A stretch of 37,783 nt of DNA from Paenibacillus ehimensis NBRC 15659 (GCF_004000785.1 NZ_BILX01000068.1:1-37783); one strand, 5' to 3'. Positions 17,745 through 25,867 are shown, numbered from the stretch's first letter. The notes: generated from the letters alone by a model not told the origin. Numbers and translations are program-made.

Positions 17745-17774
17745 AGTATAATAAAAAACGCATGTCTGTGGCAA
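17745..17774 (-). promoter_or_regulatory. Sigma-A promoter of the FusB-like gene and its leader
   Basis: Minus strand TTGCCA, 18-base spacer, TATACT. The start point near 17738 leaves just enough room for the leader ORF's ribosome binding site. Confidence 0.65.
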
Positions 17775-17806
17775 GAACAACACCGTATTCCTGTCCCGCC
17801 ATATAC

Positions 17807-17844
17807 AAAAAGGATGCGTTCCCTTCATGGGAACCGCATCCTTT
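17807..17844 (-). terminator. Intrinsic terminator of the lipoprotein gene
   Basis: Minus strand AAAGGATGCGGTTCCC folds onto GGGAACGCATCCTTT (one bulge), followed by a T run. It separates the lipoprotein gene from the FusB-like promoter, which lies immediately beyond it. Confidence 0.8.
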
Positions 17845-17851
17845 ATTTTCT

Positions 17852-18298
17852 TTAAGGAGTTAAGCGCTGGACTTTGTCCAGGATTTGAGTGACCTGATTC
17901 AGCGTGTCGATGAACTGGGAATTTTCAATCGCCTTCCAGTCGATGGCGCCGTTGTTGATCTGCTCCAGATAGCCGTTAATCTCCTTCGTCAACGTCTCAT
18001 TATAGCCGACCAGCTGCTTATGAACGTCCTTGGCAAAATCGGGGGCTTGAAGCGCGTTGAATTTTGCGATCCGTTCCTTCATACCGGTCAATTCGTTCTT
18101 CAAAGTCGTTCTGGCTTCGGGATCGGTGACCGCCTGCCCGGCCAGCGTCGGCAATTGCTCCGCAAGCCGCGTAGTGTCGTTGATAAAGTTGGTTGCTTCT
18201 TCCACATAGTTTAACGAATTGTTGACCTTGTCGACGATTCCGCAGCCTGACAACAGGCCGACCGCAAGCACAAGCAAAAGCATGATTTTCAGCTTCAT
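17852..18298 (-). CDS. Small lipoprotein, DUF6376-like
   Basis: 148 residues. A lipoprotein signal with lipobox LLSGC (Cys19) is followed by a helical, hydrophilic domain (VEEATNFINDTTRLAEQLP onward). Pattern and length match the DUF6376 lipoproteins of Bacillus and Paenibacillus, whose function is unknown. It would be anchored to the outer face of the membrane. Single gene with its own terminator. Confidence 0.7.
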   Translation of the reverse strand: MKLKIMLLLVLAVGLLSGCGIVDKVNNSLNYVEEATNFINDTTRLAEQLPTLAGQAVTDPEARTTLKNELTGMKERIAKFNALQAPDFAKDVHKQLVGYNETLTKEINGYLEQINNGAIDWKAIENSQFIDTLNQVTQILDKVQRLTP

Positions 18299-18364
18299 CT
18301 TCCGGACCTCCAGTTTTTTTACAAGGTAATACTGCTCCAGGCCGTCTCCGGTTTCAAAAAATAA

Positions 18365-19255
18365 CTACAAGGGCAGCGATTCCTGAACCGGCCTTTCGCC
18401 TTTTCCGGGAAGGATTCGAATCATCGTCCATTGCTTTCTCGAAATCACGAACGCCGAGGCCAGCAAAGCAAGCGCCACGAAAACCCCAGACTCTCCCGTC
18501 CACAGCAAGGCCGAATCGCCTTGAGTAAACAGGTCAAAGACGTTCTGAGTGATGGCATTCCATGAGGCGTGCAGGAAGACCGCCGGCCAAATACTTCCCG
18601 ATGTCAAACGGAGATACGCCATCACATACCCGAAGGACGTGACCGTGACCATAAACAACAAGACGGATAAAAGAACAAACGGACCGGTGTAATACGCTCC
18701 TGCTATCAGGAGCGGCAGATGCCACGCGCCCCATACCAGGCCGCTTACGAGAACAGGCCGGGGAACCCGGGCGTCGATCAGACGTGTAAGCATGTAGCCG
18801 CGCCACCCCACTTCCTCGCCAAAGCATCCAATCAAGCCTCGAATCGTTCCAAGGGTGGCATTTGCGAGCAGCAAGACAAGGAATAAAACGACAGGAGGAG
18901 CGTTTAAATAAGCGGCAGGCGCGGCAAATTGCGCGAGTCCGGTCAGCCATGCTAATCCATAGGCCGGTAAATCGACCGCTAACGGTAAGAGAAACACGAT
19001 CGGCAGAAATCGAAGAGTGCGTCTTCCCCCCAGGCGGAGCGAGATGTCGGCAAACCCCTCGCGCAACAGCAAACGCGAAAGCAAAGAGGCCAAGGCGGGC
19101 GTCCACATCAGAAAAAGTACCCATTTCCCGTCATGAAGAGTCAGCCAATGACCCATACATGAAAGAGGGACGAGGAAAGCAAAAAAGACCGTAAGCCCGC
19201 GTCGGGCAGACTGTACACGGTTAGGCGTCGTCTCGCGGCTTGAGGTTGGCATCAT
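18365..19255 (-). CDS. CPBP-family intramembrane metalloprotease (CAAX/ABI type)
   Basis: 296 residues with about eight membrane segments. Catalytic motifs of the CPBP family: EEVGWRGY (E147, E148, R152), WHLP (H179) and a later HASWN. Members include CAAX prenyl proteases and bacteriocin self-immunity proteins; the bacterial substrate is usually unknown. TAGGAGTG precedes two adjacent ATGs (19255 and 19252); either may be used. No neighbouring bacteriocin gene was seen. Confidence 0.85.
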   Translation of the reverse strand: MMPTSSRETTPNRVQSARRGLTVFFAFLVPLSCMGHWLTLHDGKWVLFLMWTPALASLLSRLLLREGFADISLRLGGRRTLRFLPIVFLLPLAVDLPAYGLAWLTGLAQFAAPAAYLNAPPVVLFLVLLLANATLGTIRGLIGCFGEEVGWRGYMLTRLIDARVPRPVLVSGLVWGAWHLPLLIAGAYYTGPFVLLSVLLFMVTVTSFGYVMAYLRLTSGSIWPAVFLHASWNAITQNVFDLFTQGDSALLWTGESGVFVALALLASAFVISRKQWTMIRILPGKGERPVQESLPL

Positions 19256-19456
19256 CGAACACTCCTATCGTCGTGGCTTCGCGTCACAGTTAATAATTCC
19301 GGGTATTCGGATTTTATGGTCGAAAAGGGCTTTTCATTCACCCTTCTCCAAGTTTTGAATCAAGGTGGACATATCGACACCAAGAAGTTCTCTATGCCGA
19401 CGTTCAAGTGCACAACATTTTTCCGATCGGACCGGTTGTTAAAGCGGCGTTTCGGT

Positions 19457-19726
19457 TCATTTCCCTAACTTCCCTTTTCTTTGGATGTGCTGAGCAAAGG
19501 ACTCAAGCCGTTCTTCAAATTCTTCGGGACTCATTCCAAAAACCTTATTCAATAGCTCGAACTGCTCCGGGTAAGGCCCTTCTCCTTCTTTACGGCGCGC
19601 CAACTCGCTTGAGCTCAAAACCTCTTCCAATGCGGAAAGAAATACGATTTCGTGAAGCCATTTGAATTGTTCTTCCGTTACTACTTCCCCAAACCTCCGA
19701 TTCATCAATTCTTGATAATTTCTCAT
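19457..19726 (-). CDS. Small protein of unknown function, coupled to the TetR gene
   Basis: 89 residues, acidic, rich in Glu and predicted mostly helical (MNRRFGEVVTEEQFKWLHEI; GMSPEEFEERLESF). No family recognised and no membrane segment. Its ATG follows the TetR stop almost directly, and its ribosome binding site (GGAGATG) lies inside the end of the TetR gene, so translation is probably coupled. This suggests a partner or accessory protein of the regulator. Confidence 0.6.
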   Translation of the reverse strand: MRNYQELMNRRFGEVVTEEQFKWLHEIVFLSALEEVLSSSELARRKEGEGPYPEQFELLNKVFGMSPEEFEERLESFAQHIQRKGKLGK

Positions 19727-19727
19727 G

Positions 19728-20342
19728 TTATTTCATCTCCTTTGATTTCATAATGCCTCGGAAAAACAGGATTGCGGTATGTCGAATGTATACCTCTAAC
19801 GGCATCCTTCTTACCACAACCATTTCCTTATACAAATGTGGTTCAAACATGTTAATGAAAGCAGAAGACATAAACTCGACCGGTAATTCGGGATCAAATA
19901 CCCCTTCTCTTTTTCCTTCGTTCAAAATCTCATGTATGCCGCTAAAGATTTGGGAAAGAACTTCATGGATCTCCGTTTCGTACGATTTAAAGATCGTGGT
20001 TATGTCAGAACTGCTCTTCAGCAAAAATTGAAAAAAGGCCCCAGTCAATTCACGTTGAAGGAGATATTCGAGCTTTTCGATGGGACCGCCCGAAAAAGCT
20101 TTCGCTTCTTCGACGGAACTAAAAAAGGACAGCATCTTGGGCTTCACCAACGCGTACGCAAGATCTTCTTTTTTTGGGAAGTGCAAGTATAATGTGCCTT
20201 TAGCAACACCAACCCCAGCGGCAATTTCATCCATACTGACATCATGGTAGCCCTTTTCCAACAACATCTTTTCAGCGTAGTCTAAAATAAGCTGTTCTCG
20301 ATCCCTACGCTGTTTTTCCTTTAAAGAAATTTTTGAAGTCAT
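19728..20342 (-). CDS. TetR-family transcriptional regulator
   Basis: 204 residues. The N-terminal helix-turn-helix (about 18-64: ILDYAEKMLLEKGYHDVSMDEIAAGVGVAKGTLYLHFPKKEDL) is a clear TetR match; the C-terminal ligand domain is not assignable. ATG 20342 has GAGAGGA upstream. A 16-bp palindrome overlaps its own promoter, indicating autorepression. The gene is AT-richer than its surroundings. Unusually, no transporter or enzyme gene is divergent from it or downstream; the only co-transcribed gene encodes an 89-residue protein. Confidence 0.85.
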   Translation of the reverse strand: MTSKISLKEKQRRDREQLILDYAEKMLLEKGYHDVSMDEIAAGVGVAKGTLYLHFPKKEDLAYALVKPKMLSFFSSVEEAKAFSGGPIEKLEYLLQRELTGAFFQFLLKSSSDITTIFKSYETEIHEVLSQIFSGIHEILNEGKREGVFDPELPVEFMSSAFINMFEPHLYKEMVVVRRMPLEVYIRHTAILFFRGIMKSKEMK

Positions 20343-20383
20343 ATTTCGAAGTATCCTCTCAATTTAGAATTTGAATTCATTTT

Positions 20384-20399
20384 ATGACTTTTAAGTCAT
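20384..20399. promoter_or_regulatory. TetR-type operator
   Basis: ATGACTT-TT-AAGTCAT, perfect 7-bp arms. It overlaps the end of the -10 element of the TetR promoter. Confidence 0.7.
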
Positions 20400-20426
20400 T
20401 ATAAAAAAAAGTGTTACTACATTCAA
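20398..20426 (-). promoter_or_regulatory. Sigma-A promoter of the TetR operon
   Basis: Minus strand TTGAAT, 17-base spacer, perfect TATAAT. The -10 shares bases with the operator palindrome. Confidence 0.75.
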
Positions 20427-20527
20427 CTTCTTTTCTGTTCTCCACTATATAATCCGTTTTTATATCAAAGGAACGAAGGAAAACTGGCCTAAAGACCGTT
20501 TGAGAATCGGAACAAGCGCAGTCCTAC

Positions 20528-20565
20528 AAAAAAGAGCCGACTATCCGTATGGGACGTCGACTCTT
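20528..20565 (-). terminator. Intrinsic terminator of the MutS2-like/ACP operon
   Basis: Minus strand AAGAGTCGAC pairs with GTCGGCTCTT (one G-T pair), followed by TTTTTT. It ends the five-gene unit that begins at 25585. Confidence 0.8.
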
Positions 20566-20580
20566 CGAGGTTTCAACGTT

Positions 20581-20850
20581 TCAGCCGGAATTGGCTCCAC
20601 GCCGCAAGCTCACGCTTTCTTCGATAAACCGGACGATATGGTCTACGCTCGATAACGATTCGATCATCAGGTCCTCCTCGTCAAAGGTCGCTTGAAACTC
20701 CTGCTCCAGCCAGGCGATCAGCCGAACGACCGTAACGGAATCCAACACGCCCTGAGGGCCCAGCAGCCGCGCAGACCGCTCCACGTCCGGCTGGCCGAGC
20801 AATTGCGCGACGATCGCCGTCACCTTCCGTTCAATCTCTTCACGATTCAC
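20581..20850 (-). CDS. Acyl carrier protein
   Basis: 89 residues. GVLDSVTVVRLI holds the phosphopantetheine attachment Ser38 after Asp37, within the usual four-helix ACP pattern. It overlaps the end of the FkbH-like gene by four bases (ATGA type), so the two are translationally coupled. In known systems FkbH enzymes load a glyceryl group from 1,3-bisphosphoglycerate onto a dedicated ACP like this one. It is too divergent, and in the wrong context, to be the fatty-acid ACP. No ketosynthase or NRPS gene is nearby. Confidence 0.85.
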   Translation of the reverse strand: MNREEIERKVTAIVAQLLGQPDVERSARLLGPQGVLDSVTVVRLIAWLEQEFQATFDEEDLMIESLSSVDHIVRFIEESVSLRRGANSG

Positions 20851-21911
20851 CCTAAGATTCTCCCTTCTGCTTGCTTAAAATGACCCGTCTTTACGTTTAC
20901 GCGAATCCAATCCGGTGCGCCATACGAGAACGGAAACGGCACAGCATAGATCGAATCGTGCTCCCGCTTCTCCTTCCGGGCAAACCCCAGCAGCTGCAAA
21001 AGCACCAGAGCCGGCCGGTTACGGCCTGTGGCTCGGTAGCTGCAAACCGCTTCAAGCATCGCCGGACGCTCCTGCTGCGCCAGCTTCAGCACCGTCCCGA
21101 GAAACGCGGTGCCAATGCCGCGCCCTTCGATGCGGCAAGAGATGCAAAACAACCGGATGTCCAGCCGTTCCTCCCCGTAATCCAGCATGGCGGCTCCGAC
21201 AATGCCGTGGTCGCCGAACCGGTCCTTCAGCTCCGCGACATAAAGCCCTCTCGCAGGCGATTCCAGATAAGAACGGACAACGTCCTCCGATACCCGCTCC
21301 GTGAAATTATTGAATTGATTCGTTCTTGCGGTCAGCTCGAAGGCTCGGCCGAGATCCTCCTGACGTGCAGCGCGTACCTTTAGCTCCATGAAGCAGGAGC
21401 GCAAAAAGTCCTCCCGCGACCCGGCGAACCGCTGCTCCGCCGTGTTCCGCTCCAGCCGGGAAAGCATCATCTCGCGGCGTCTCCCCGCCTCCCTCGTGAG
21501 CTTCCCGGCTTGAAACTCGGGGTACCGGGCGAGCTCCAGCGCCTCATGTGCGCCGTAGATCTTCAACTCCGGCAGATACGTTCCCGCCTCGTAGCGTTCG
21601 AACGGATTGTCGTCGATGAACGCGACCGCATCCAACCCGATATTCAGCTCGCTCGCGACCCGTCGGATGCTCTCCGCCTTCGTCCCCCAACCGATCTGGG
21701 GACACAGAAAATAACGCACGATGCCCAGTTCCTCCAATTTCGCCATCGCCAGATCATGGTCGTTCCGGCTCGCTACGCTCTGCAAAATGCCGCGCCCGTC
21801 CAACTGCTCCAGCACCCCGCGAATGCCGGGGCGCAGCGCCACCTCTTCGTTGTCGTCCAGCGTTCCATGCCATAACGTTTCGTCCAGATCCCAAATCAGA
21901 CACTTGATCAT
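20847..21911 (-). CDS. FkbH-like HAD-IIIC family enzyme (glyceryl-ACP formation)
   Basis: 354 residues. The N-terminal HAD domain starts DLDETLWHG (nucleophile D8, acid D10), with the conserved FIDDNPFER segment near residue 97. The C-terminal half (about 175-330) is GNAT-like. This two-domain layout is that of FkbH proteins, which dephosphorylate 1,3-bisphosphoglycerate and transfer the glyceryl unit to an ACP thiol. The coupled ACP gene supports that reaction. What receives the glyceryl group here is unknown. It starts 19 bases after the GNAT gene in the same operon. Confidence 0.85.
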   Translation of the reverse strand: MIKCLIWDLDETLWHGTLDDNEEVALRPGIRGVLEQLDGRGILQSVASRNDHDLAMAKLEELGIVRYFLCPQIGWGTKAESIRRVASELNIGLDAVAFIDDNPFERYEAGTYLPELKIYGAHEALELARYPEFQAGKLTREAGRRREMMLSRLERNTAEQRFAGSREDFLRSCFMELKVRAARQEDLGRAFELTARTNQFNNFTERVSEDVVRSYLESPARGLYVAELKDRFGDHGIVGAAMLDYGEERLDIRLFCISCRIEGRGIGTAFLGTVLKLAQQERPAMLEAVCSYRATGRNRPALVLLQLLGFARKEKREHDSIYAVPFPFSYGAPDWIRVNVKTGHFKQAEGRILG

Positions 21912-21930
21912 GCTACCTATCCCCCGCAGC

Positions 21931-22389
21931 CTAAGCTTCCTGATCGTGCGCCTTGTACTCCATCGTCAGATGGGTCGGCGCGAAGCCGTAATTTTTATAC
22001 AGTACGCGCATGGGCAAGTTGCTGACGTGCACGTGCCCGACGATGCGCCGGGCCTTCTGTCTGCCGGCAAAATCCATTCCTGCCTCGAACAAAGCCGTTA
22101 CCGCCTCCGAGCCGCGGCACGATTCGGCAGCGTAGAAGCTTTTGAACTGGATATAGTTTTCTTTCGTCACGAAATTCTCTTTGAGCGTCATCCAGAGCCA
22201 GCCGGCCACCCGGCCTTCCAGCTCCAAGACGAGCATGCCTTCCCTTTCATGAGGCATCGCTTTTTCCAGCTTGCGCCGGTGGAACCCCAAATCCGTTACC
22301 GCCTCGCTGCCAAACGATATGACGGAAATTTCCTTCTCAAAGTCGGCCACCTGGGCCAAATCCTCTTGCTTAATCGGCCGGATCTTCAT
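21931..22389 (-). CDS. GNAT-family N-acyltransferase
   Basis: 152 residues from ATG 22389 (AAAGGAG 11 bases upstream); a longer in-frame reading to 22554 runs antiparallel inside the preceding gene and is not credible. The GNAT core is visible as MLVLELEGRVAGWLWM, the acetyl-CoA loop region SCRGSEAVTALFEAG, and the C-terminal NLPMRVLYKNYGFAP. It probably transfers an acyl group from CoA, or from the operon's ACP, to an amine; a polyamine made by the upstream BpsA homologue is an obvious candidate, but this is inference. Confidence 0.8.
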   Translation of the reverse strand: MKIRPIKQEDLAQVADFEKEISVISFGSEAVTDLGFHRRKLEKAMPHEREGMLVLELEGRVAGWLWMTLKENFVTKENYIQFKSFYAAESCRGSEAVTALFEAGMDFAGRQKARRIVGHVHVSNLPMRVLYKNYGFAPTHLTMEYKAHDQEA

Positions 22390-22430
22390 CTGGTTTTCTT
22401 CTCCTTTTGCGCCATAAATTCGTTGTACCC

Positions 22431-23597
22431 TTAAACGCTCTTCTTCTCGATCAATTGAAACGTATCGTTCTTGCAGCGGGGACACCCTTGGTTTTTGAGC
22501 TGCTCGATCGTGGGCACGTCGCCTTGGAAGCCGACATAGACCGCCTCCCCGCACAGCTGGCAGCGGTAAATACGCAGCGTCCGCTTGACTTCGCCCGTGT
22601 ACAAAGCATCTTCGAATACGCCGGCGAATTCGGGACGCGTCTGCTCCGTCGTCTTCAGCACGATCATTTGGCTCCGGTTCGCGATCATTTCCGCCCCTTC
22701 GTACTCGTTAAAGCGCGGGAACGTGGCGCTGACCATAAGCCCCATCCGCACGAACTCCCGCTGCATCGCCAGCATGAACTCCGGAGATTTATGGGCAAAG
22801 GATAAGAAGATCAGCGCTCCCTTCCTCTTCTTCAAGCCGCTGATGCCGCGGGAAAGGAACAGCGTCATGCCCTGCAGCGTATATGGCGGATCGGTGAAGA
22901 AGCAGTCGTATTGTCCCTGCCATTCCTCGGCCAATGGCTGTCGCAAATCCCAGCGGCGGCATTGAATGGGCAGTCCTGCCCCGGCTGCGGTCTCGGCGAT
23001 ATAGCTCAGAAACCGCTCGTCGATATCGACAACGTCGATTCTCGTTTTCGAAGGCGTCCCTTTGGGGAAGAGCTTCCGGAGCAGCAAGCCGAGCGATACG
23101 CTGACCAGATCGTCATCGCCGATGCAGAGCACGCGCTTTCCGATCAGCGCATGCTGCTTCAAGCACAGGACGGCGCGGCGCAGACTCGTCTCCGCTGTGC
23201 ATTTCGATTGATCGATCCGGACGTCCACTTGCGGCCGCAAGCGGAATATGTCCTGAAGCTCGCTTAGCACGTCGGCCAGCTCGGCTTTCCAATCCGCATC
23301 GCCCGCCGTCAGCTTCAGGTACAAGCCCCTGTTTACTCCGCCGTATCCCAGCTCTTGTTCAATCCATGCCGTTCCCGCCCTGCTGCAGCGCGTCCCGTTC
23401 TCTTGCGTCAGCGCGCCTGCTTTGACAAGCTCCTTCTTGATGGCCGCAGCCACGGGAACGGGGAGCAGCGTCCTGCGCGCCAGCTCCTTAGTCGAGATGC
23501 CCGGGCTGAAATAGCATTCCAGCAAAAGCTGCTCGATGACGACGGAACCTTCTTCCAGACGGACCTTCGCGCTGATTTCATCCAAATCATTTTTCAT
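22431..23597 (-). CDS. bpsA: Branched-chain polyamine synthase homologue (BpsA/DUF43) with C-terminal zinc ribbon
   Basis: 388 residues from ATG 23597 (GGAGGAG upstream, inside the previous gene's end; the GTG at 23606 overlaps that site). An N-terminal winged helix (about 15-80) precedes a Rossmann methyltransferase-like domain with the BpsA hallmarks GDDD (160-163) and DPPYT (236-240). In Thermococcus, BpsA adds aminopropyl groups from decarboxylated SAM to spermidine to give N4-branched polyamines. Here the C-terminus adds CQLC (346-349) and CPRC (372-375), a four-Cys zinc ribbon that I do not associate with the archaeal enzymes. Starts five bases after the MutS2-like gene. Confidence 0.8.
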   Translation of the reverse strand: MKNDLDEISAKVRLEEGSVVIEQLLLECYFSPGISTKELARRTLLPVPVAAAIKKELVKAGALTQENGTRCSRAGTAWIEQELGYGGVNRGLYLKLTAGDADWKAELADVLSELQDIFRLRPQVDVRIDQSKCTAETSLRRAVLCLKQHALIGKRVLCIGDDDLVSVSLGLLLRKLFPKGTPSKTRIDVVDIDERFLSYIAETAAGAGLPIQCRRWDLRQPLAEEWQGQYDCFFTDPPYTLQGMTLFLSRGISGLKKRKGALIFLSFAHKSPEFMLAMQREFVRMGLMVSATFPRFNEYEGAEMIANRSQMIVLKTTEQTRPEFAGVFEDALYTGEVKRTLRIYRCQLCGEAVYVGFQGDVPTIEQLKNQGCPRCKNDTFQLIEKKSV

Positions 23598-23602
23598 TTC
23601 GA

Positions 23603-25585
23603 TCACTCCTCCGATTGGGTTTCGATGGTAACGCCCGGTGCGTGCTTGCGACCCATCAGCTTGCGTTTTTTGCGGTTTTCTTTCGTCTCGAATACGATGT
23701 CCAGATCGTAATTGTCAGGATAGAGCTCCTTGCTCTCGATATGCAGCTTCAGCCGCTTATGGTTGATTTTGAACTTCTGGTTCTGGATCATCACCCCGAC
23801 GTTGCCCCGGGAATCCTCGGTTTCAAACACAATCCCGGTACGGCCCAAATAAGCGATATACACGCAATCGCCGAGCTGGAAGCTTCTGGGGGCCTCAGCG
23901 GCCGACTCCCCGGCTTCCTCCGATTCCTTATCTGCTTGGGGCAGAGACACAGGCTCCGCTGCCGTTTCTTCCTCCCGATCGTCCGTGTCCGCCGCGGAGG
24001 CTTCGCTCGGCTCGGGTTGGGGCCCGGCGGTCTGTGCCCCCTGCGGCAAGCTTTGCGGCAAGCCGCGCGCGGTAATTTCGCGGGACCGCTCAATAAGGCC
24101 GGCCGGCAGGCCCAGCTTCAATGCGATGAGGAAAGCGTAGCTCTGGCCCGCTTCCCCGATCCGCAGCCGGTACAGCGGCTGAAGCGTGTCCGTATCGAAC
24201 TCCATCCGGGCATTCTCGAACCCCGGCGTCACGTCGGCGAAATTTTTGATTTCCGTAAAATGGGTCGTCGCCACCACCGTCGCTCCTCTGCGGTGCAGCT
24301 CCTCCAGAATGGCCACCGACAAGCCGACACCTTCCCCCGGATCGGTTCCCGAAGCCATCTCGTCGATCAGGATGAGCGTCGAGCGGTCGGCAAACTGCAG
24401 CATTTCGTTGACGTTCCGAATATGCGCGGAGAAGGTGCTGAGCGCATGCTCGATGCTTTGCCCGTCCCCGATATCGACGGCGATATGATTGAATACGGAA
24501 AGCAAGCTTCCTTCTTTTGCCGGTATCAATAAGCCCGACTGCGCCATGACGGTCAGCAGACCGACCGTTTTAAGGGTAAGGGTCTTGCCTCCGGTATTCG
24601 GTCCCGTAATAATCAGCGATTGGTACCGTCGTCCGATGACGAAGTTCAAGGGAACCATCGGCCGGTTCAGCAGCGGATGCTTCGCTTCGCGCAGATCGAT
24701 AATCCCTTGGTCGTTCAGCTCCACGTTGGAACCTCCGACGGCCAAAGCATATTTCGCCTTGGCAAATATGAAATCGTAGGTGCCGACCGTCTCGACGTTC
24801 ATCAGAAACTGTTGATCGCAGCTTTCCGCCAGCGCGGTCAAATCGCTCAGCACTTTCAGCTCCTCCCGCGCTTCCTCCGCTTTCAGCCCCGTAAGCTCGA
24901 ATTGAATTGTCATGACCTCGGCCGGCTCGATATAGACCGTTTGGCCGCTGGCCGACTCGTCGAGCACCGTCCCCTTCACCAGCTTGCGGTGCTCTTTCTT
25001 GACCGGCAGCACATACCGTCCGTTGCGCGTGCTGAGGACATGCTCCTGCAGGATGGACCGGTGGCGGCTCATCAAGGAGTCCAGCTTGCTCTTCAGACGT
25101 TCCTCGAATACGGCCAGCCGCTTGCGGACTTTCATGAGCTCCTTGCTGGCGGAGTCAACGATTTGTCCGTGACGGATGCACCGTTCGATCTCCGATTTCA
25201 GCGCATCCATCGAATACATGGAAGCCGCGTAAGAGCTGATCTGAGGCGCCGCCCCGCTTTTCGCGGCCATATACCTCATGAGCTGCGCGCAGCTGGTCAG
25301 AAATTGGTGAATGTGCATAAAGTCCTTTTCACTGAACACGTAGCCCGTTCCCAGCAGCTCCAAAATAGTTTCCATGCCTTCCAGCGAAGGAATCGGAACG
25401 CTGGCGCCGTGCTGGAGCAGAGATTTCGCTTCCGCCGTCTCGTCCAGCTTCGCCCGTACGACGGACATTGCCGTTAAAGGAAGCAGTTCGGCGATCTGCC
25501 GCTTCCCGAGGTACGATACGGCATAGTCTGCCAGAGCTTCTTTGATTTTGCCGTATTCCAGACGTTGCAGTGCTTTTTCATTCAT
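23603..25585 (-). CDS. MutS2-like ATPase lacking the Smr nuclease domain
   Basis: 660 residues, versus about 785 for standard MutS2. It has the MutS2 core: coiled-coil lever and clamp (about 130-260), Walker A GPNTGGKT (328-335), the SIEHALSTFSAHI stretch (377-389), Walker B LILIDE (404-409) and the DEMASGTDP loop. An acidic low-complexity linker (about 515-570) leads to a KOW-like module (from about 572, FQLGDCVYIAYLGRTG). The C-terminal Smr domain is replaced by a short basic tail. MutS2 (RqcU) acts on collided or stalled ribosomes in Bacillus as well as on DNA; loss of Smr suggests a non-nucleolytic role. ATG 25585 has AAGGAG nine bases upstream. First gene of a five-gene operon behind a regulated leader. 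Confidence 0.85.
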   Translation of the reverse strand: MNEKALQRLEYGKIKEALADYAVSYLGKRQIAELLPLTAMSVVRAKLDETAEAKSLLQHGASVPIPSLEGMETILELLGTGYVFSEKDFMHIHQFLTSCAQLMRYMAAKSGAAPQISSYAASMYSMDALKSEIERCIRHGQIVDSASKELMKVRKRLAVFEERLKSKLDSLMSRHRSILQEHVLSTRNGRYVLPVKKEHRKLVKGTVLDESASGQTVYIEPAEVMTIQFELTGLKAEEAREELKVLSDLTALAESCDQQFLMNVETVGTYDFIFAKAKYALAVGGSNVELNDQGIIDLREAKHPLLNRPMVPLNFVIGRRYQSLIITGPNTGGKTLTLKTVGLLTVMAQSGLLIPAKEGSLLSVFNHIAVDIGDGQSIEHALSTFSAHIRNVNEMLQFADRSTLILIDEMASGTDPGEGVGLSVAILEELHRRGATVVATTHFTEIKNFADVTPGFENARMEFDTDTLQPLYRLRIGEAGQSYAFLIALKLGLPAGLIERSREITARGLPQSLPQGAQTAGPQPEPSEASAADTDDREEETAAEPVSLPQADKESEEAGESAAEAPRSFQLGDCVYIAYLGRTGIVFETEDSRGNVGVMIQNQKFKINHKRLKLHIESKELYPDNYDLDIVFETKENRKKRKLMGRKHAPGVTIETQSEE

Positions 25586-25609
25586 GGGTGATCTCTCCTT
25601 GTACGAAAA

Positions 25610-25650
25610 TAAAAAAAAGGCAGAGAATGAACGTACGTCATTCTCTGCCT
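25610..25650 (-). terminator. Intrinsic terminator just upstream of the MutS2-like gene (attenuator)
   Basis: Minus strand GGCAGAGAATGA pairs perfectly with TCATTCTCTGCC over a short loop, followed by eight T. It ends only about 25 bases before the gene's ATG, downstream of that gene's only visible promoter, so most transcripts should stop here unless anti-termination occurs. Confidence 0.9.
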
Positions 25651-25867
25651 TTTGATGTCATGCCTAATTAAGAGCGCCCGAAAATAGAAAATCCGCGCTG
25701 AACTCAGCACGGATGATAGGCGCAATGAATAGGCATATACCTATGGCATTGTATGATATCCGTTGTTCTTAACTAATTCCAAGGTGACCGTAAATCCATG
25801 ACAAAATAAACCTTGCTTAATAGCAAAATTTACCCACGAATTTCCAGAAACCTCATTATGGAATTGA

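Noticed and set aside
19310..19350. Short ORF MKSPFRP with GGAGAAGGG upstream of the CPBP protease
   Set aside because: Spacing to the ATG is too tight and the same bases form a weak AAGGG/CCCTT hairpin with a short T run, more like a minor terminator; the evidence is too thin to list.
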